Position numbers and translations under genes: made by a program
Source: an uncultured SAR116 cluster alpha proteobacterium
GTDB taxonomy: Bacteria; Pseudomonadota; Alphaproteobacteria; Puniceispirillales; Puniceispirillaceae
Direction of reading: 5' to 3'
NCBI GenBank assembly: GCA_902523435.1
Contig: CABYZM010000016.1
Span: 1-35,197 of the forward strand
Length of the DNA: 35,197 bases
Shown here: positions 16,375 to 24,789 of the stretch, piece by piece
Layout of the letters: every line of letters begins with the position of its first letter
How positions within the stretch are numbered: the stretch's first letter is position 1
Notes under the pieces: generated by a model
The model's input: the letters and a program-made list of their open reading frames with translations, nothing else
Database searches by the model: none
What the model was told of the DNA's origin: nothing

Positions 16375-18936
16375 ATGTCAAATCCCAGAAAAGCAGGCCG
16401 CATGCAGAATGAAAACTGGTCACTGGCCTGGCAGTTTGCCAGATGTGAGCTGCGCCATTCGATTATGCGCTTCAGAATTTTTCTGGCCGCCCTTATGCTT
16501 GGCGTTGCCGCGATAGGTGCTGTTGGTTCTGTTGCTGAGTCGATGCGCTCTGGGATTACAGATAATGGGCGTATGCTATTAGGTGGTGATTTTGAGCTGT
16601 CCAGCCTGCATGTCGCGCCTGACGATGAACTGCTCGACAAAGTCAGACAAACCGCCTCCCTGTCAGAAATTATACAGATGCGCGCAATGTTGGGCAAAGA
16701 GACAGGCACAGAGCATGCAGCTATACGCAAACTTGTTGAGCTGAAAGCAGTGGATGAAGCCTATCCGCTGGTGGGCATTGTTGAGCTGTCACCGCCGCAG
16801 ACATTGAAACAAGCCCTTGCAGACAAGGGAGCCGTGGTTGCCCCGGCCTTGTTGCGGGCCGCAGGCCTGTCGGTTGGAGATAAAGCGCAGCTGGGTGAAA
16901 TAACCATAACAGTAAGAGGGATCCTGGACAGCGAGCCGGATCAGGCAATCAGTTTTGTCAGTTTTGGCCCACGACTAATGGTCAGTGCCGCCACATTGAA
17001 TGAGTCCGGCCTGCGTCAGGAAGGCGCCTTCATCACTTATCGGAACAGAGCTGTGGTCAGGCAGGCCAGGCAGCTTGAAGACATCATCACTGAACTGGAA
17101 AAGACTGTTGAAAACACACACATCCGGCTGCGGACAACAGATTCAGCAGCAGGCGCCTTTGACAGATTTATTGAGCGAGCCGAACGGTTTTTGATGCTCG
17201 TCAGCCTGACCGCCCTCTTGATTGGCGGGCTAGGAATCAGCGGGGCGGTGCGAGCCTGGCTGCAAAGCCGGATGACCGTGATTGCCACCCTGAAATGTGT
17301 CGGCGCTACATCAAACATGATTTTCCGTGTTTATATGCTGCAGGTTCTGGCAATGGCAGGGCTGGGTATTGCCGGAGGCCTTGTGCTGGCCGGCCTGACG
17401 CCATTTGCGACAACACGTTTATTTGCAGATTATGTGAACGTACCACTTGACCCGACTTTCTACCCGCGCCCGTTAGCCATTGCTGCTGCATTTGGCTTTC
17501 TAACTACGCTGGTCTTCGCCCTGTGGCCGCTGTCCCGCACGCAGTTTATACGCGCAGCTCACCTTTTCAGAGCGCTTTCTGAGCCCCCTACTGGCTGGCC
17601 GGGGTATACTGTGTTGGGCGCAATCATCATCTGTTGCGCTGGTCTGCTAAGTCTGGCTCTTCTAGCAACAGGAAATGTTGTTCTGTCCCTCAGCTTTCTT
17701 GTTGGCACAGGTATCGCTCTTCTGTTCTTAAGCGGGTTGGGGGAAGCTGTATTGAGGGGAATGCGGCTGGTCCGCTCGCCGCGTTATATTCCAGCCCGAC
17801 TAGCAATATTAGCGATTACTCGGCAGGGATCACCCCTACGGTCAATCATTCTTGCTTTTGGACTAGGCCTTTCTGTTCTCGTAGCTATTACATCAAGTCA
17901 GCATAACCTGGCCAGCCAGCTAAATGGACGGGCAGAAAATGATGCTCCTGACTGGTTTTTCATTGATATTCAACCTGAGCAGATCACACCTTTCATTACA
18001 CTGGTGCAAGAACAGGCCCCTAATACAGTCATTGAACAAACGCCGATGTTACGCGGGCGTGTCATTGCCCTTGACGGCGTGCCCGCAAGCCAGTTCAGCC
18101 CAGACAATGAAAGCGCTTGGATTCTGCGCGGGGATCGGGCCCTGACTTGGCAGGCTCTGCCACCCGGAGAGACAAAGATTATGACCGGAAGCTGGTGGTC
18201 ATCTGACTATCGCGGCCCCCCTTTGTTATCGATCACACATGAGATGGCTGAAGATTTTGGACTGGCTGTCGGCGACAGTGTTACTCTGAATATCTTAGGG
18301 CGCGAAATTACCGGTGAAATAGCTAACACACGTGAAGTAGCCTGGGAAAGTTTTCGTATAAACTTCGTGTTTATTATGTCACCTGGCTTGCTGGAAGGCG
18401 CCCCACACAGCTGGATTGCTACAACAAAATCTGAGACAGATGACACCGCATCTAAAATTGAACAAGCTGTTACCTCATCTTTCAAAAATATCTCAGCTCT
18501 ATCTGTGCGGCAGGCCGTCAGCACCGTTGAAAAGGTTCTGGATCTACTCGGGAATGCTATTCAACTGACTGCAGCTGTTACTCTTTTGTCAGGGCTGGCG
18601 GTTCTCGCCGGAAGTGTGGCCACATCTGAGGCACAGCGGATTTCTGATTCCATTATTCTGAAAGTATTGGGTGCACGACGCACAGATATCATCTTGTCCT
18701 GGCTGTTTGAATATGCGCTTCTAGGCATTCTGACCGCCCTAGTGGCATCTGTGATCGGCACAGGCGTGAGCTGGACCCTGATCGTTTTGTTTATTGAGTC
18801 TAACTTTATCTTTAATCTACCACTTATCCTGTCCACAGCCTTTATCGGCGCAGGCTTTACCACTTTGCTAGGCCTTATTGGCGCGATGCGCAGCCTGTCT
18901 TTCCGGCCTGCGCCATTTCTGCGGGAAACAGTGTAA
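16375..18936 (+). CDS. ybbP: FtsX-like ABC transporter permease, YbbP
   Basis: The 853-residue inner-membrane permease has hydrophobic segments at about residues 33-52, 270-293, 318-342, 364-388, 407-458 (two), 488-510, 730-752, 772-806 and 815-843. Two large periplasmic regions (about 55-265 and 515-725) separate them. This is the duplicated FtsX-domain layout of YbbP. The first FtsX core contains ATLKCVGATSNMIFRVYMLQ and the second LKVLGARRTDIILSWLFEYALLG, the repeated motif of the family. ATG 16375 abuts the ybbA stop, with GAGGG five bases upstream. It is intact and of normal family length. The substrate is unknown. Confidence 0.93.
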   Translation: MSNPRKAGRMQNENWSLAWQFARCELRHSIMRFRIFLAALMLGVAAIGAVGSVAESMRSGITDNGRMLLGGDFELSSLHVAPDDELLDKVRQTASLSEIIQMRAMLGKETGTEHAAIRKLVELKAVDEAYPLVGIVELSPPQTLKQALADKGAVVAPALLRAAGLSVGDKAQLGEITITVRGILDSEPDQAISFVSFGPRLMVSAATLNESGLRQEGAFITYRNRAVVRQARQLEDIITELEKTVENTHIRLRTTDSAAGAFDRFIERAERFLMLVSLTALLIGGLGISGAVRAWLQSRMTVIATLKCVGATSNMIFRVYMLQVLAMAGLGIAGGLVLAGLTPFATTRLFADYVNVPLDPTFYPRPLAIAAAFGFLTTLVFALWPLSRTQFIRAAHLFRALSEPPTGWPGYTVLGAIIICCAGLLSLALLATGNVVLSLSFLVGTGIALLFLSGLGEAVLRGMRLVRSPRYIPARLAILAITRQGSPLRSIILAFGLGLSVLVAITSSQHNLASQLNGRAENDAPDWFFIDIQPEQITPFITLVQEQAPNTVIEQTPMLRGRVIALDGVPASQFSPDNESAWILRGDRALTWQALPPGETKIMTGSWWSSDYRGPPLLSITHEMAEDFGLAVGDSVTLNILGREITGEIANTREVAWESFRINFVFIMSPGLLEGAPHSWIATTKSETDDTASKIEQAVTSSFKNISALSVRQAVSTVEKVLDLLGNAIQLTAAVTLLSGLAVLAGSVATSEAQRISDSIILKVLGARRTDIILSWLFEYALLGILTALVASVIGTGVSWTLIVLFIESNFIFNLPLILSTAFIGAGFTTLLGLIGAMRSLSFRPAPFLRETV

Positions 18937-19079
18937 ACAGCGTCTGGTCCTGTCCCAGGAATCCAGCCAGAGCGGGACCAAAGCTGAAAAAGCGGTTCCT
19001 CTGTTATTATCTTTTCTGCTATACGAAACAGAGATTTGCGAGCAAACAAATGATGGCGAAGCGATGAGGAGAAAGGAAC

Positions 19080-20309
19080 ATGGCAATCGGTACGGTGAAC
19101 AAGGTTGTTCTTGCCTATTCGGGAGGGCTGGATACATCCGTGATCTTGAAATGGCTGCAAGAAACCTATCGTTGTGAGGTGATAACCTTCACCGCTGATT
19201 TAGGCCAAGGAGAGGATATTGAGCCTGCTCGTAAAAAGGCCGAATTGCTCGGTATCAAACAAATTTTTATCGAGGACCTGCGGGAAGAATTTGTATCTGA
19301 CTATGTCTTTCCCATGTTCAGGGCCAACGCTCTTTATGAGGGGCTCTATCTGCTGGGCACATCCATTGCCCGCCCGCTGATCGCCAAACGGCAGATTGAA
19401 ATTGCGCGCGAGATTGGCGCAGATGCGGTCTCACATGGCGCAACAGGCAAAGGTAATGATCAGGTGAGATTTGAGCTGGGCTATTATGCACTCCAACCTG
19501 ATATCAAAGTGATTGCCCCCTGGCGAGAATGGGATCTGTCTTCACGCACCAAGCTACTCGCTTATGCTGAAGCGAACCAAATTCCTGTTCCAAAAGACAA
19601 GCGGGGGGAAGCCCCGTTCAGTGTGGATGCCAATCTTCTGCATATTTCTGCCGAAGGTAAGGTTCTGGAGGACCCGGCAATTGCTGCAGAAGAATATGTA
19701 TTTTCGCGCACCGTTGCCCCAGAAAAGGCCCCTGATACTCCTACTGAGATCAGCATCACTTTTAAAGGCGGTGATCCTGTTGCCATCAATAATGTGGCAA
19801 TGACACCCGCCACTTTGTTGTTTGAATTGAACAGGCTTGGCGGTGAAAACGGCATAGGTCGGCTTGATCTGGTTGAAAACAGATTTGTCGGCATGAAATC
19901 GAGAGGCATTTATGAGACGCCTGGCGGAACTGTTCTGCTGGCCGCTCGGCGGGCGATGGAATCCATCACATTGGACAGAGGTGCAGCCCATTTAAAAGAT
20001 GAGCTGATGCCTCGTTATTCCGAATTAGTTTATAATGGGTTCTGGTTTTCACCAGAACGCGAAATGCTGCAGGCCGCGATTGATAACTGCCAAGATATGG
20101 TGAATGGCAATGTAAACTTAAAACTTTATAAAGGAAGCGTGGTCATCACCGGGCGTTCTTCACCAAATTCGCTCTATTCAGAGGATCTAGTGACCTTTGA
20201 AGAAGGGACTGCTGATTATGACCATCAAGATGCGAATGGTTTTATCCGCCTCAATGCGCTCAGGCTGCGGGTACTGGGTTCAGCCCGCCGCAAGCTGACG
20301 TCGTCATGA
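19080..20309 (+). CDS. argG: Argininosuccinate synthase
   Basis: ArgG condenses citrulline and aspartate with ATP to argininosuccinate, the penultimate arginine step. The 409 residues are typical. The N-terminal PP-loop AYSGGLDTS is at residues 12-20. [16 protein letters not shown] and APWREWDL, then [14 protein letters not shown], and [24 protein letters not shown] are diagnostic. GAGGAGAAAGGAAC provides the ribosome-binding site before ATG 19080. It follows ybbP by 143 bases on the same strand, in which I see only a weak GGTCC/GGACC pairing and no T-run, so whether it has its own promoter is unclear. Confidence 0.97.
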   Translation: MAIGTVNKVVLAYSGGLDTSVILKWLQETYRCEVITFTADLGQGEDIEPARKKAELLGIKQIFIEDLREEFVSDYVFPMFRANALYEGLYLLGTSIARPLIAKRQIEIAREIGADAVSHGATGKGNDQVRFELGYYALQPDIKVIAPWREWDLSSRTKLLAYAEANQIPVPKDKRGEAPFSVDANLLHISAEGKVLEDPAIAAEEYVFSRTVAPEKAPDTPTEISITFKGGDPVAINNVAMTPATLLFELNRLGGENGIGRLDLVENRFVGMKSRGIYETPGGTVLLAARRAMESITLDRGAAHLKDELMPRYSELVYNGFWFSPEREMLQAAIDNCQDMVNGNVNLKLYKGSVVITGRSSPNSLYSEDLVTFEEGTADYDHQDANGFIRLNALRLRVLGSARRKLTSS

Positions 20310-20339
20310 GCTGCTTTGGCCAGTTGGTTACAATCCGTC

Positions 20340-20567
20340 TTATTCACTACAGACAGGCCCTGCCTCTTTACTATTTAGCGGCTTCTGTTTGAACAAGACA
20401 AATTTTGCTGGAGCAAGCGCGTATCCTGTATCTCGTAGACCCGTTTTACAAGGATTAACAAAAGAGATTGAATATGCATCATTACCATTAGAATGTTTTC
20501 TGAATTCTTGATATCCTGGAGATGAAATACCTAAAACTAAGGCAACTGTAAAAACGACTATCGGCAT
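20340..20567 (-). CDS. Possible small exported or membrane protein, unrecognised
   Basis: This is a 75-codon ORF downstream of the sodB terminator on the same strand. The ATG at 20567 is preceded by AAAGGA at nine bases, a good ribosome-binding site. The first 20 residues are hydrophobic (MPIVVFTVALVLGISSPGYQ) and could be a signal or membrane anchor, although no basic N-region precedes them. Two cysteines lie in the rest. An in-frame extension to 20693 would overlap the terminator and is rejected. No family is recognised. It may be a chance ORF. Confidence 0.35.
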   Translation of the reverse strand: MPIVVFTVALVLGISSPGYQEFRKHSNGNDAYSISFVNPCKTGLRDTGYALAPAKFVLFKQKPLNSKEAGPVCSE

Positions 20568-20676
20568 TATGAAATTTCCTTTCTGAATCTTATTCACAAA
20601 ACAGCAAAAAATACATTGTCTCAATTTGAGCATTTTTTGCGATAAATACGTTTGTTTGTAGACAAAAAGACGGCCG

Positions 20677-20705
20677 AAAAAAGGCCCTGCCATAACGGCA
20701 GGGCC
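20677..20705 (-). terminator. Intrinsic terminator of sodB
   Basis: A perfect 9-bp stem, GGCCCTGCC (20683-20691) with GGCAGGGCC (20697-20705), has the loop ATAAC. On the minus strand it is followed by TTTTTT (20682-20677). It sits 28 bases after the sodB stop and is the clearest factor-independent terminator in the window. Confidence 0.88.
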
Positions 20706-20732
20706 CTTTACCTCTTCAAATGAAAATCCGAG

Positions 20733-21338
20733 TTAACCAGATATGCGCGAGGCCACATTCTCCCAGTTCACCAAATTATCCAGGAAGTTTGTCAAATAAG
20801 CAGGCCGTTTGTTGCGGAAATCAATGTAATAAGAATGTTCCCACACATCACAGCCCAAAAGTGCTTTCTGACCGAAACAGAGCGGGTTGACACCATTCTC
20901 CGTCTTTGTAATAGCAAGGCTTCCATCAGCCTGCTGGACCAGCCAGCACCAGCCTGAGCCAAACTGGCCAATACCTGCGGCGACAAAAGCCTCTTTAAAC
21001 TCATTAACAGAGCCAAACTGAGCTGTAATAGCAGAGCTAAGTTCAGATGGCATCTCTCGGCCTGAGGGGCCCATCATTTCCCAAAATTGAATGTGATTCC
21101 AATGCTGGGACGCATTATTAAAAATACCGTTCTGAGCGACAGCACCAGCTTGATAGGTGCCTGTGATAATTTCTTCCAGGGTACTGTTCTCCCACTGAGT
21201 GTCCGCGATCAGCTTATTACCATTATCAACATAGGCCTTATGGTGAAGGTCATGATGAAATTCCAGCGTTTCCTGGCTCATTCCGCCTGCGGCTAGAGCA
21301 TCGTAAGCATAAGGCAGTTCGGGTAATTGAAAAGCCAT
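20733..21338 (-). CDS. sodB: Superoxide dismutase, iron type
   Basis: The 201-residue enzyme dismutates superoxide. The metal ligands are His28 (in LEFHHDLHH), His82 (FNNASQHWNH), and the Asp and His of GCDVWEHSYYID near the C-terminus. Gln78 in the N-terminal domain's NNASQ is the outer-sphere glutamine position typical of iron SODs, so I favour Fe over Mn; cambialism cannot be excluded. No signal peptide is seen, so it should be cytoplasmic. The ATG at 21338 has a strong AAGGAG upstream. It ends before a strong terminator. A palindrome at 21422-21440 may be an operator. Confidence 0.96.
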   Translation of the reverse strand: MAFQLPELPYAYDALAAGGMSQETLEFHHDLHHKAYVDNGNKLIADTQWENSTLEEIITGTYQAGAVAQNGIFNNASQHWNHIQFWEMMGPSGREMPSELSSAITAQFGSVNEFKEAFVAAGIGQFGSGWCWLVQQADGSLAITKTENGVNPLCFGQKALLGCDVWEHSYYIDFRNKRPAYLTNFLDNLVNWENVASRISG

Positions 21339-21421
21339 CTTTATCTCCTTGTTTATAAATTTAAGAGGCCTGCATTGTTGCTGGCTATCTCTTTTGCATA
21401 ATGTTAGGGCAGGTGCACAAA

Positions 21422-21440
21422 TTAGATATGCTACATCTAA
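21422..21440. promoter_or_regulatory. Palindromic candidate operator upstream of sodB
   Basis: TTAGATATGCTACATCTAA has perfect 6-base arms (TTAGAT and ATCTAA) around a 7-base centre. It lies 84-102 bases upstream of the sodB ATG, in the range of the promoter. The form resembles binding sites of dimeric regulators; the binding protein is not known. Confidence 0.35.
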
Positions 21441-21591
21441 GCAAAAAGATAAACCAATTTCTGTAATGTCAATCTCTATGCAGCAGTGGTTATCTGCAAC
21501 TTAAATCCAGCTTTTAGAACTTTAGTCAATACCTTCGATAGTCATGGACCGCATTAAAACCTGCGGCCCCATTTTTTCAAAACCCTAAATT

Positions 21592-22464
21592 CTAAGTACT
21601 GTTTCTGAGCAGCCTGATAAGGCTGGAGGTATCATTTCGCCCACAACCACGCTCAGATAGGGCAGCATAGAACTGGGCTACCAGAGCAGTCACAGGCAGC
21701 TGGGACCTATTGGCAGCGGCTTCTGCCAGACAAATCCGCAAATCTTTGCGCATCCAGTCAACCGCAAAGCCAAAATCAAATTCATCTCTGACCATGGTAG
21801 AACCCCGGTTTTCCATCTGCCATGACTGGGCCGCGCCGCCAGAGACAACCCCCAACACCTTATCCATATCCAGCCCTGCATTCTGACCGAAATTTAGCGC
21901 TTCAGACAACCCCTGAACCAAACCGGCAATACAGATCTGGTTGACCATTTTCGTCAACTGACCTGCCCCTGCTGACCCCATATGGGTGACCCGTGACCCG
22001 TAACAGGACATCAAGGGTTCGGCCTGGTCAAAAGCCGCGGCGTCACCGCCGCACATTACGGTCAGCTTGCCATTTTCTGCTCCAGCCTGACCACCAGAAA
22101 CAGGTGCGTCAATAAAATGCAATCCCCTAGCACGAGCAGCATCATAAAGTACCCTCGCAATATCAGCAGATGCGGTAGTGTTATCAATGAAGACAGAATC
22201 GGCACGCATAGTCTTGAACGCACCATCAGGACCAGTAGTCACAGAGGCGATATCCTTATCATCACCGACACAAGCAAATACAAAATCACATCCTTTCGCA
22301 GCGTCAGCGGGTGTGTCCGCCTTTGCGCCTTCATACTCAGCCACCCATTTATCAGCTTTTGCTGCTGTTCTGTTATAGACAGTAACGTCATGGCCACCTG
22401 CCTTCAGATGCCCTGACATCGGATAGCCCATAACCCCCAGACCTAAAAACGCAACCTTTGCCAA
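21592..22464 (-). CDS. NAD(P)-dependent beta-hydroxyacid dehydrogenase (3-hydroxyisobutyrate dehydrogenase family)
   Basis: This is a 290-residue member of the 3-hydroxyisobutyrate dehydrogenase / tartronate semialdehyde reductase family. The Rossmann motif GLGVMGYPM starts at residue 7 and is followed by DVTVYNRT. The substrate motif IDAPVSGGQAGAENG and the catalytic-lysine motif GQLTKMVNQ are present. The start is TTG at 22464: AAGGAG lies seven bases upstream, MAKVAFLGLGVMG fits the family N-terminus, and there is no nearby ATG. The exact substrate cannot be read from sequence; 3-hydroxyisobutyrate, glyoxylate/succinate semialdehyde or 3-hydroxypropionate are all possible. It stands alone between sodB and hpt. 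Confidence 0.88.
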   Translation of the reverse strand: MAKVAFLGLGVMGYPMSGHLKAGGHDVTVYNRTAAKADKWVAEYEGAKADTPADAAKGCDFVFACVGDDKDIASVTTGPDGAFKTMRADSVFIDNTTASADIARVLYDAARARGLHFIDAPVSGGQAGAENGKLTVMCGGDAAAFDQAEPLMSCYGSRVTHMGSAGAGQLTKMVNQICIAGLVQGLSEALNFGQNAGLDMDKVLGVVSGGAAQSWQMENRGSTMVRDEFDFGFAVDWMRKDLRICLAEAAANRSQLPVTALVAQFYAALSERGCGRNDTSSLIRLLRNST

Positions 22465-22639
22465 AAGAATTCTCCTTAACCTTAAATTAAATCACAAAAC
22501 TAGCCTTTTATTTATATATTGCAGCTTCCCACAGCCATCAGGATAATGAAGAGGGTAAAGACAAGTCCAGCGCTTTTCTTCTCCTCTAGCAGAAAGGCAG
22601 GCTGATCCATTATCAGAATCTGATTTTTGCTGTTCAGCA

Positions 22640-22663
22640 GGGCTGAGCATGTTATGCTAGCCC
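22640..22663. repeat. Hairpin-forming inverted repeat upstream of hpt
   Basis: GGGCT plus AGCAT (with one bulged G at 22645) pair with ATGCT plus AGCCC around a GTT loop, giving ten base pairs. It ends 57 bases before the hpt ATG. No T-run follows, so it is not a standard terminator; it may be an operator or leader-RNA structure. Confidence 0.4.
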
Positions 22664-22720
22664 CTCCTAAAGCGGTCGCTTCAACGTATTGGTTAGGTAG
22701 TACGGCAAAAGAGAGCAGTC

Positions 22721-23263
22721 ATGTCAGTGTTGGTAAATGATGAGCAGATTGAAATTCTGATTTCTGAGTCAGAAATTAAGGCCCGTATAAATCACCTGGC
22801 GAAAGAAATATCGGAGACCTACAAAAAATCTGACCAACTTGTTGTAATTGGGTTGTTGCGTGGTTCCTTTATTTTTATTGCTGATCTGGTGAGGCGGTTA
22901 AACCTGCCTGTCGAAGTGGATTTCATCACAGTATCCAGCTATGGAAATGAGATGGAATCAAGCCGTCAGGTCAGAATCATCAAGGATCTGGAAACCTCCA
23001 TCAAAAACCGAGATGTGCTAGTGGTCGAAGATATTATTGATACTGGACACACATTGGCACAGGTTCTGCAAATCATGCAGACCCGAAAGCCAAAGAGCCT
23101 GTCTGTCTGCACATTGCTTAATAAGCCCTCACGCCGAGAAATAGAGGTTACCGTCCGCTGGACAGGATTTGATATTCCAGATGAGTTTGTCATCGGCTAT
23201 GGCATTGATTACGCACAGCAAGGCCGTAATTTGCCGCATATCGGCTTCGTCCACCGACCTTAG
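22721..23263 (+). CDS. hpt: Hypoxanthine phosphoribosyltransferase
   Basis: This 180-residue purine salvage enzyme converts hypoxanthine (and usually guanine) plus PRPP to the nucleotide. The PRPP-binding motif VVEDIIDTG carries Glu103 and Asp104. [19 protein letters not shown] forms the pyrophosphate loop region, [13 protein letters not shown] the flexible loop, and [22 protein letters not shown] the conserved C-terminus. The ATG at 22721 has AGAGAG-type purines upstream. It stands alone and converges on dddP with 21 bases between, where TTGGAA/TTCCAA (23267-23282) forms a small hairpin without T-run. Confidence 0.95.
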   Translation: MSVLVNDEQIEILISESEIKARINHLAKEISETYKKSDQLVVIGLLRGSFIFIADLVRRLNLPVEVDFITVSSYGNEMESSRQVRIIKDLETSIKNRDVLVVEDIIDTGHTLAQVLQIMQTRKPKSLSVCTLLNKPSRREIEVTVRWTGFDIPDEFVIGYGIDYAQQGRNLPHIGFVHRP

Positions 23264-23284
23264 TGCTTGGAAACGGTTCCAATA

Positions 23285-24685
23285 TTAGGCTAGGAGCGCA
23301 GTTTCATAAGGATAGCTTGATAAAGGCTCAGCTCCTGTAGCTGTAATCACGATCTGCTCCTCTAGCTTGACCCCTTCATGCCCGCCCTCTGCCCCAACAT
23401 AGGCTTCAACACACAAAGTCATGCCCTGTTCAAGACACCCATCATAGCCATGATGTTTGGCATCTTCAGGATATCGAATAGAGGGATATTCGTCACATAA
23501 ACCAATGCCATGCGCCAGCACACCATATCTGAGTGGCCTAAATGCAGCAGGCAGGCGGTGGGATTTGGCCGTCACCTCAGAAAAGCTCATCCCAGGCTCG
23601 AGCAATTCTATATTGGTCATCACATGGTCATAAGCAACCTGATAGAGATGCTTTTGCTCATCGTTTGGCGGAAGATCACCCACAATCCAGCTGCGTGATA
23701 TATCACAGCAATAGCCATAAGTTGAGACAAGATCTGTATCAAAAGCAAGCATGTCGCCAGCCTGCATCACACGTGGACCACATTCCTGGAACCAGGGATT
23801 CGTGCGCGGCCCAGAGGCCAGAATACGAGTTTCAATCCATTCCCCACCGCGCCTGATATTGCCAGCATGCAATTCTGCCCAGACATCATTTTCAGTGACA
23901 CCCGGTTGCACAACAAGGCGCATTTCATCGATAGCCCGCTCACATGAATGAACAGCACAGCGCATGGCCTTCAGCTCATTCTCATCTTTAATCGATCTGG
24001 CATGTTCACTTAAGACTTGCCCGTCCAAGATCTGCACACATTTAGTCTGAAGGGCCCTGTAGCCTGCATTTTCAACCTTATCCACGGCCAACCGCCGATT
24101 GTTGCCCCCATATTCACGCATGAGATCCGTGATTTGACCCGCAAAGGCCGCTGCATGCTCATCTGTACGGTTGCCTGTTTCAAAATAGAAAAATGATGCC
24201 CCGCCCCGCACCTCACCAACCAGCGGCAAATGTGCAGACAGATGTTCGCAATTATGAAAATCAAACAAAATGACCTTGCCAGTCGGCGGCACAAAACAGG
24301 CCCGAGCAGCATTATGGGCAATCCAAAGCTGCATATTTGTGGTGTCTGTCGCATAGCGAATATTCAGCGGATCAAACAGCAACAGCCCTGCGCAATCATA
24401 TGCGCTGATCTGCTGCTGCAATCGAGACAGACGATAGTGCCGTAGAGAGGGCAGGTCAGGAACACATAAACCAGCCTGCTGCCATTCTGAAAATGCCAGT
24501 TCGGTTGGCCCAATCTCCACACGATCATTCAGGCTAGGCGTGCCATCTGGTTTTAAATGTACACGTCTACTGGGATCAATTTTTCGGTTTGAGCCAACAA
24601 ACACTGAAGACAGAACCTTCTCCCCACACTTTTGATTTAAATCTCGGCTGTTTTGAGATTGGTCAGTCAAAAGGCTTCTGCCCAT
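23285..24685 (-). CDS. dddP: DMSP lyase DddP (M24 metallopeptidase fold)
   Basis: DddP cleaves dimethylsulfoniopropionate to dimethyl sulfide and acrylate. The N-terminal RKIDPSR, VEIGPTELAFSEWQQAGL, FDPLNIRYATDTTNMQLW and GGEWIETRILASGPRTNPWFQ are specific to DddP rather than to prolidases. From the first ATG the metal ligands are Asp316, Asp318, Asp328, His392, Glu427 and Glu442. Each lies 21 residues after the ligand recalled for Roseobacter-group DddP (295, 297, 307, 371, 406, 421), so the site is complete. The 466-residue ORF is slightly long. ATG 24685 lacks a Shine-Dalgarno site, and GTG 24604, preceded by GGAGAAGG, is a plausible true start. acuI lies directly upstream on the same strand. 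Confidence 0.93.
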   Translation of the reverse strand: MGRSLLTDQSQNSRDLNQKCGEKVLSSVFVGSNRKIDPSRRVHLKPDGTPSLNDRVEIGPTELAFSEWQQAGLCVPDLPSLRHYRLSRLQQQISAYDCAGLLLFDPLNIRYATDTTNMQLWIAHNAARACFVPPTGKVILFDFHNCEHLSAHLPLVGEVRGGASFFYFETGNRTDEHAAAFAGQITDLMREYGGNNRRLAVDKVENAGYRALQTKCVQILDGQVLSEHARSIKDENELKAMRCAVHSCERAIDEMRLVVQPGVTENDVWAELHAGNIRRGGEWIETRILASGPRTNPWFQECGPRVMQAGDMLAFDTDLVSTYGYCCDISRSWIVGDLPPNDEQKHLYQVAYDHVMTNIELLEPGMSFSEVTAKSHRLPAAFRPLRYGVLAHGIGLCDEYPSIRYPEDAKHHGYDGCLEQGMTLCVEAYVGAEGGHEGVKLEEQIVITATGAEPLSSYPYETALLA

Positions 24686-24789
24686 TCTGCATGCGACAGA
24701 AAAACATATAAATCCGAACCTAAACGGCCTGTTTTGTCCTTTTAATGCCCATAAAATCGGTCAAGGCTGGTGCTGATTTCCTCTGTCAA

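Noticed and set aside
18561-19160. 199-codon minus-strand ORF across the ybbP end and argG start
   Set aside because: It overlaps two well-supported genes, and the translation is unlike any known protein.
19554-19991. 145-codon minus-strand ORF inside argG
   Set aside because: It is fully contained in argG, which has complete motifs in the plus frame.
21546-21577. Hairpin GGACCGC/GCGGCCC followed by a T-run on the plus strand
   Set aside because: No plus-strand gene ends nearby, the stem has a mismatch, and on the minus strand, where the dehydrogenase ends, no T-run follows.
23285-24685. Annotation as Xaa-Pro dipeptidase or creatinase
   Set aside because: It shares the M24 fold, but the N-terminal domain motifs and the ligand spacing are those of DddP.
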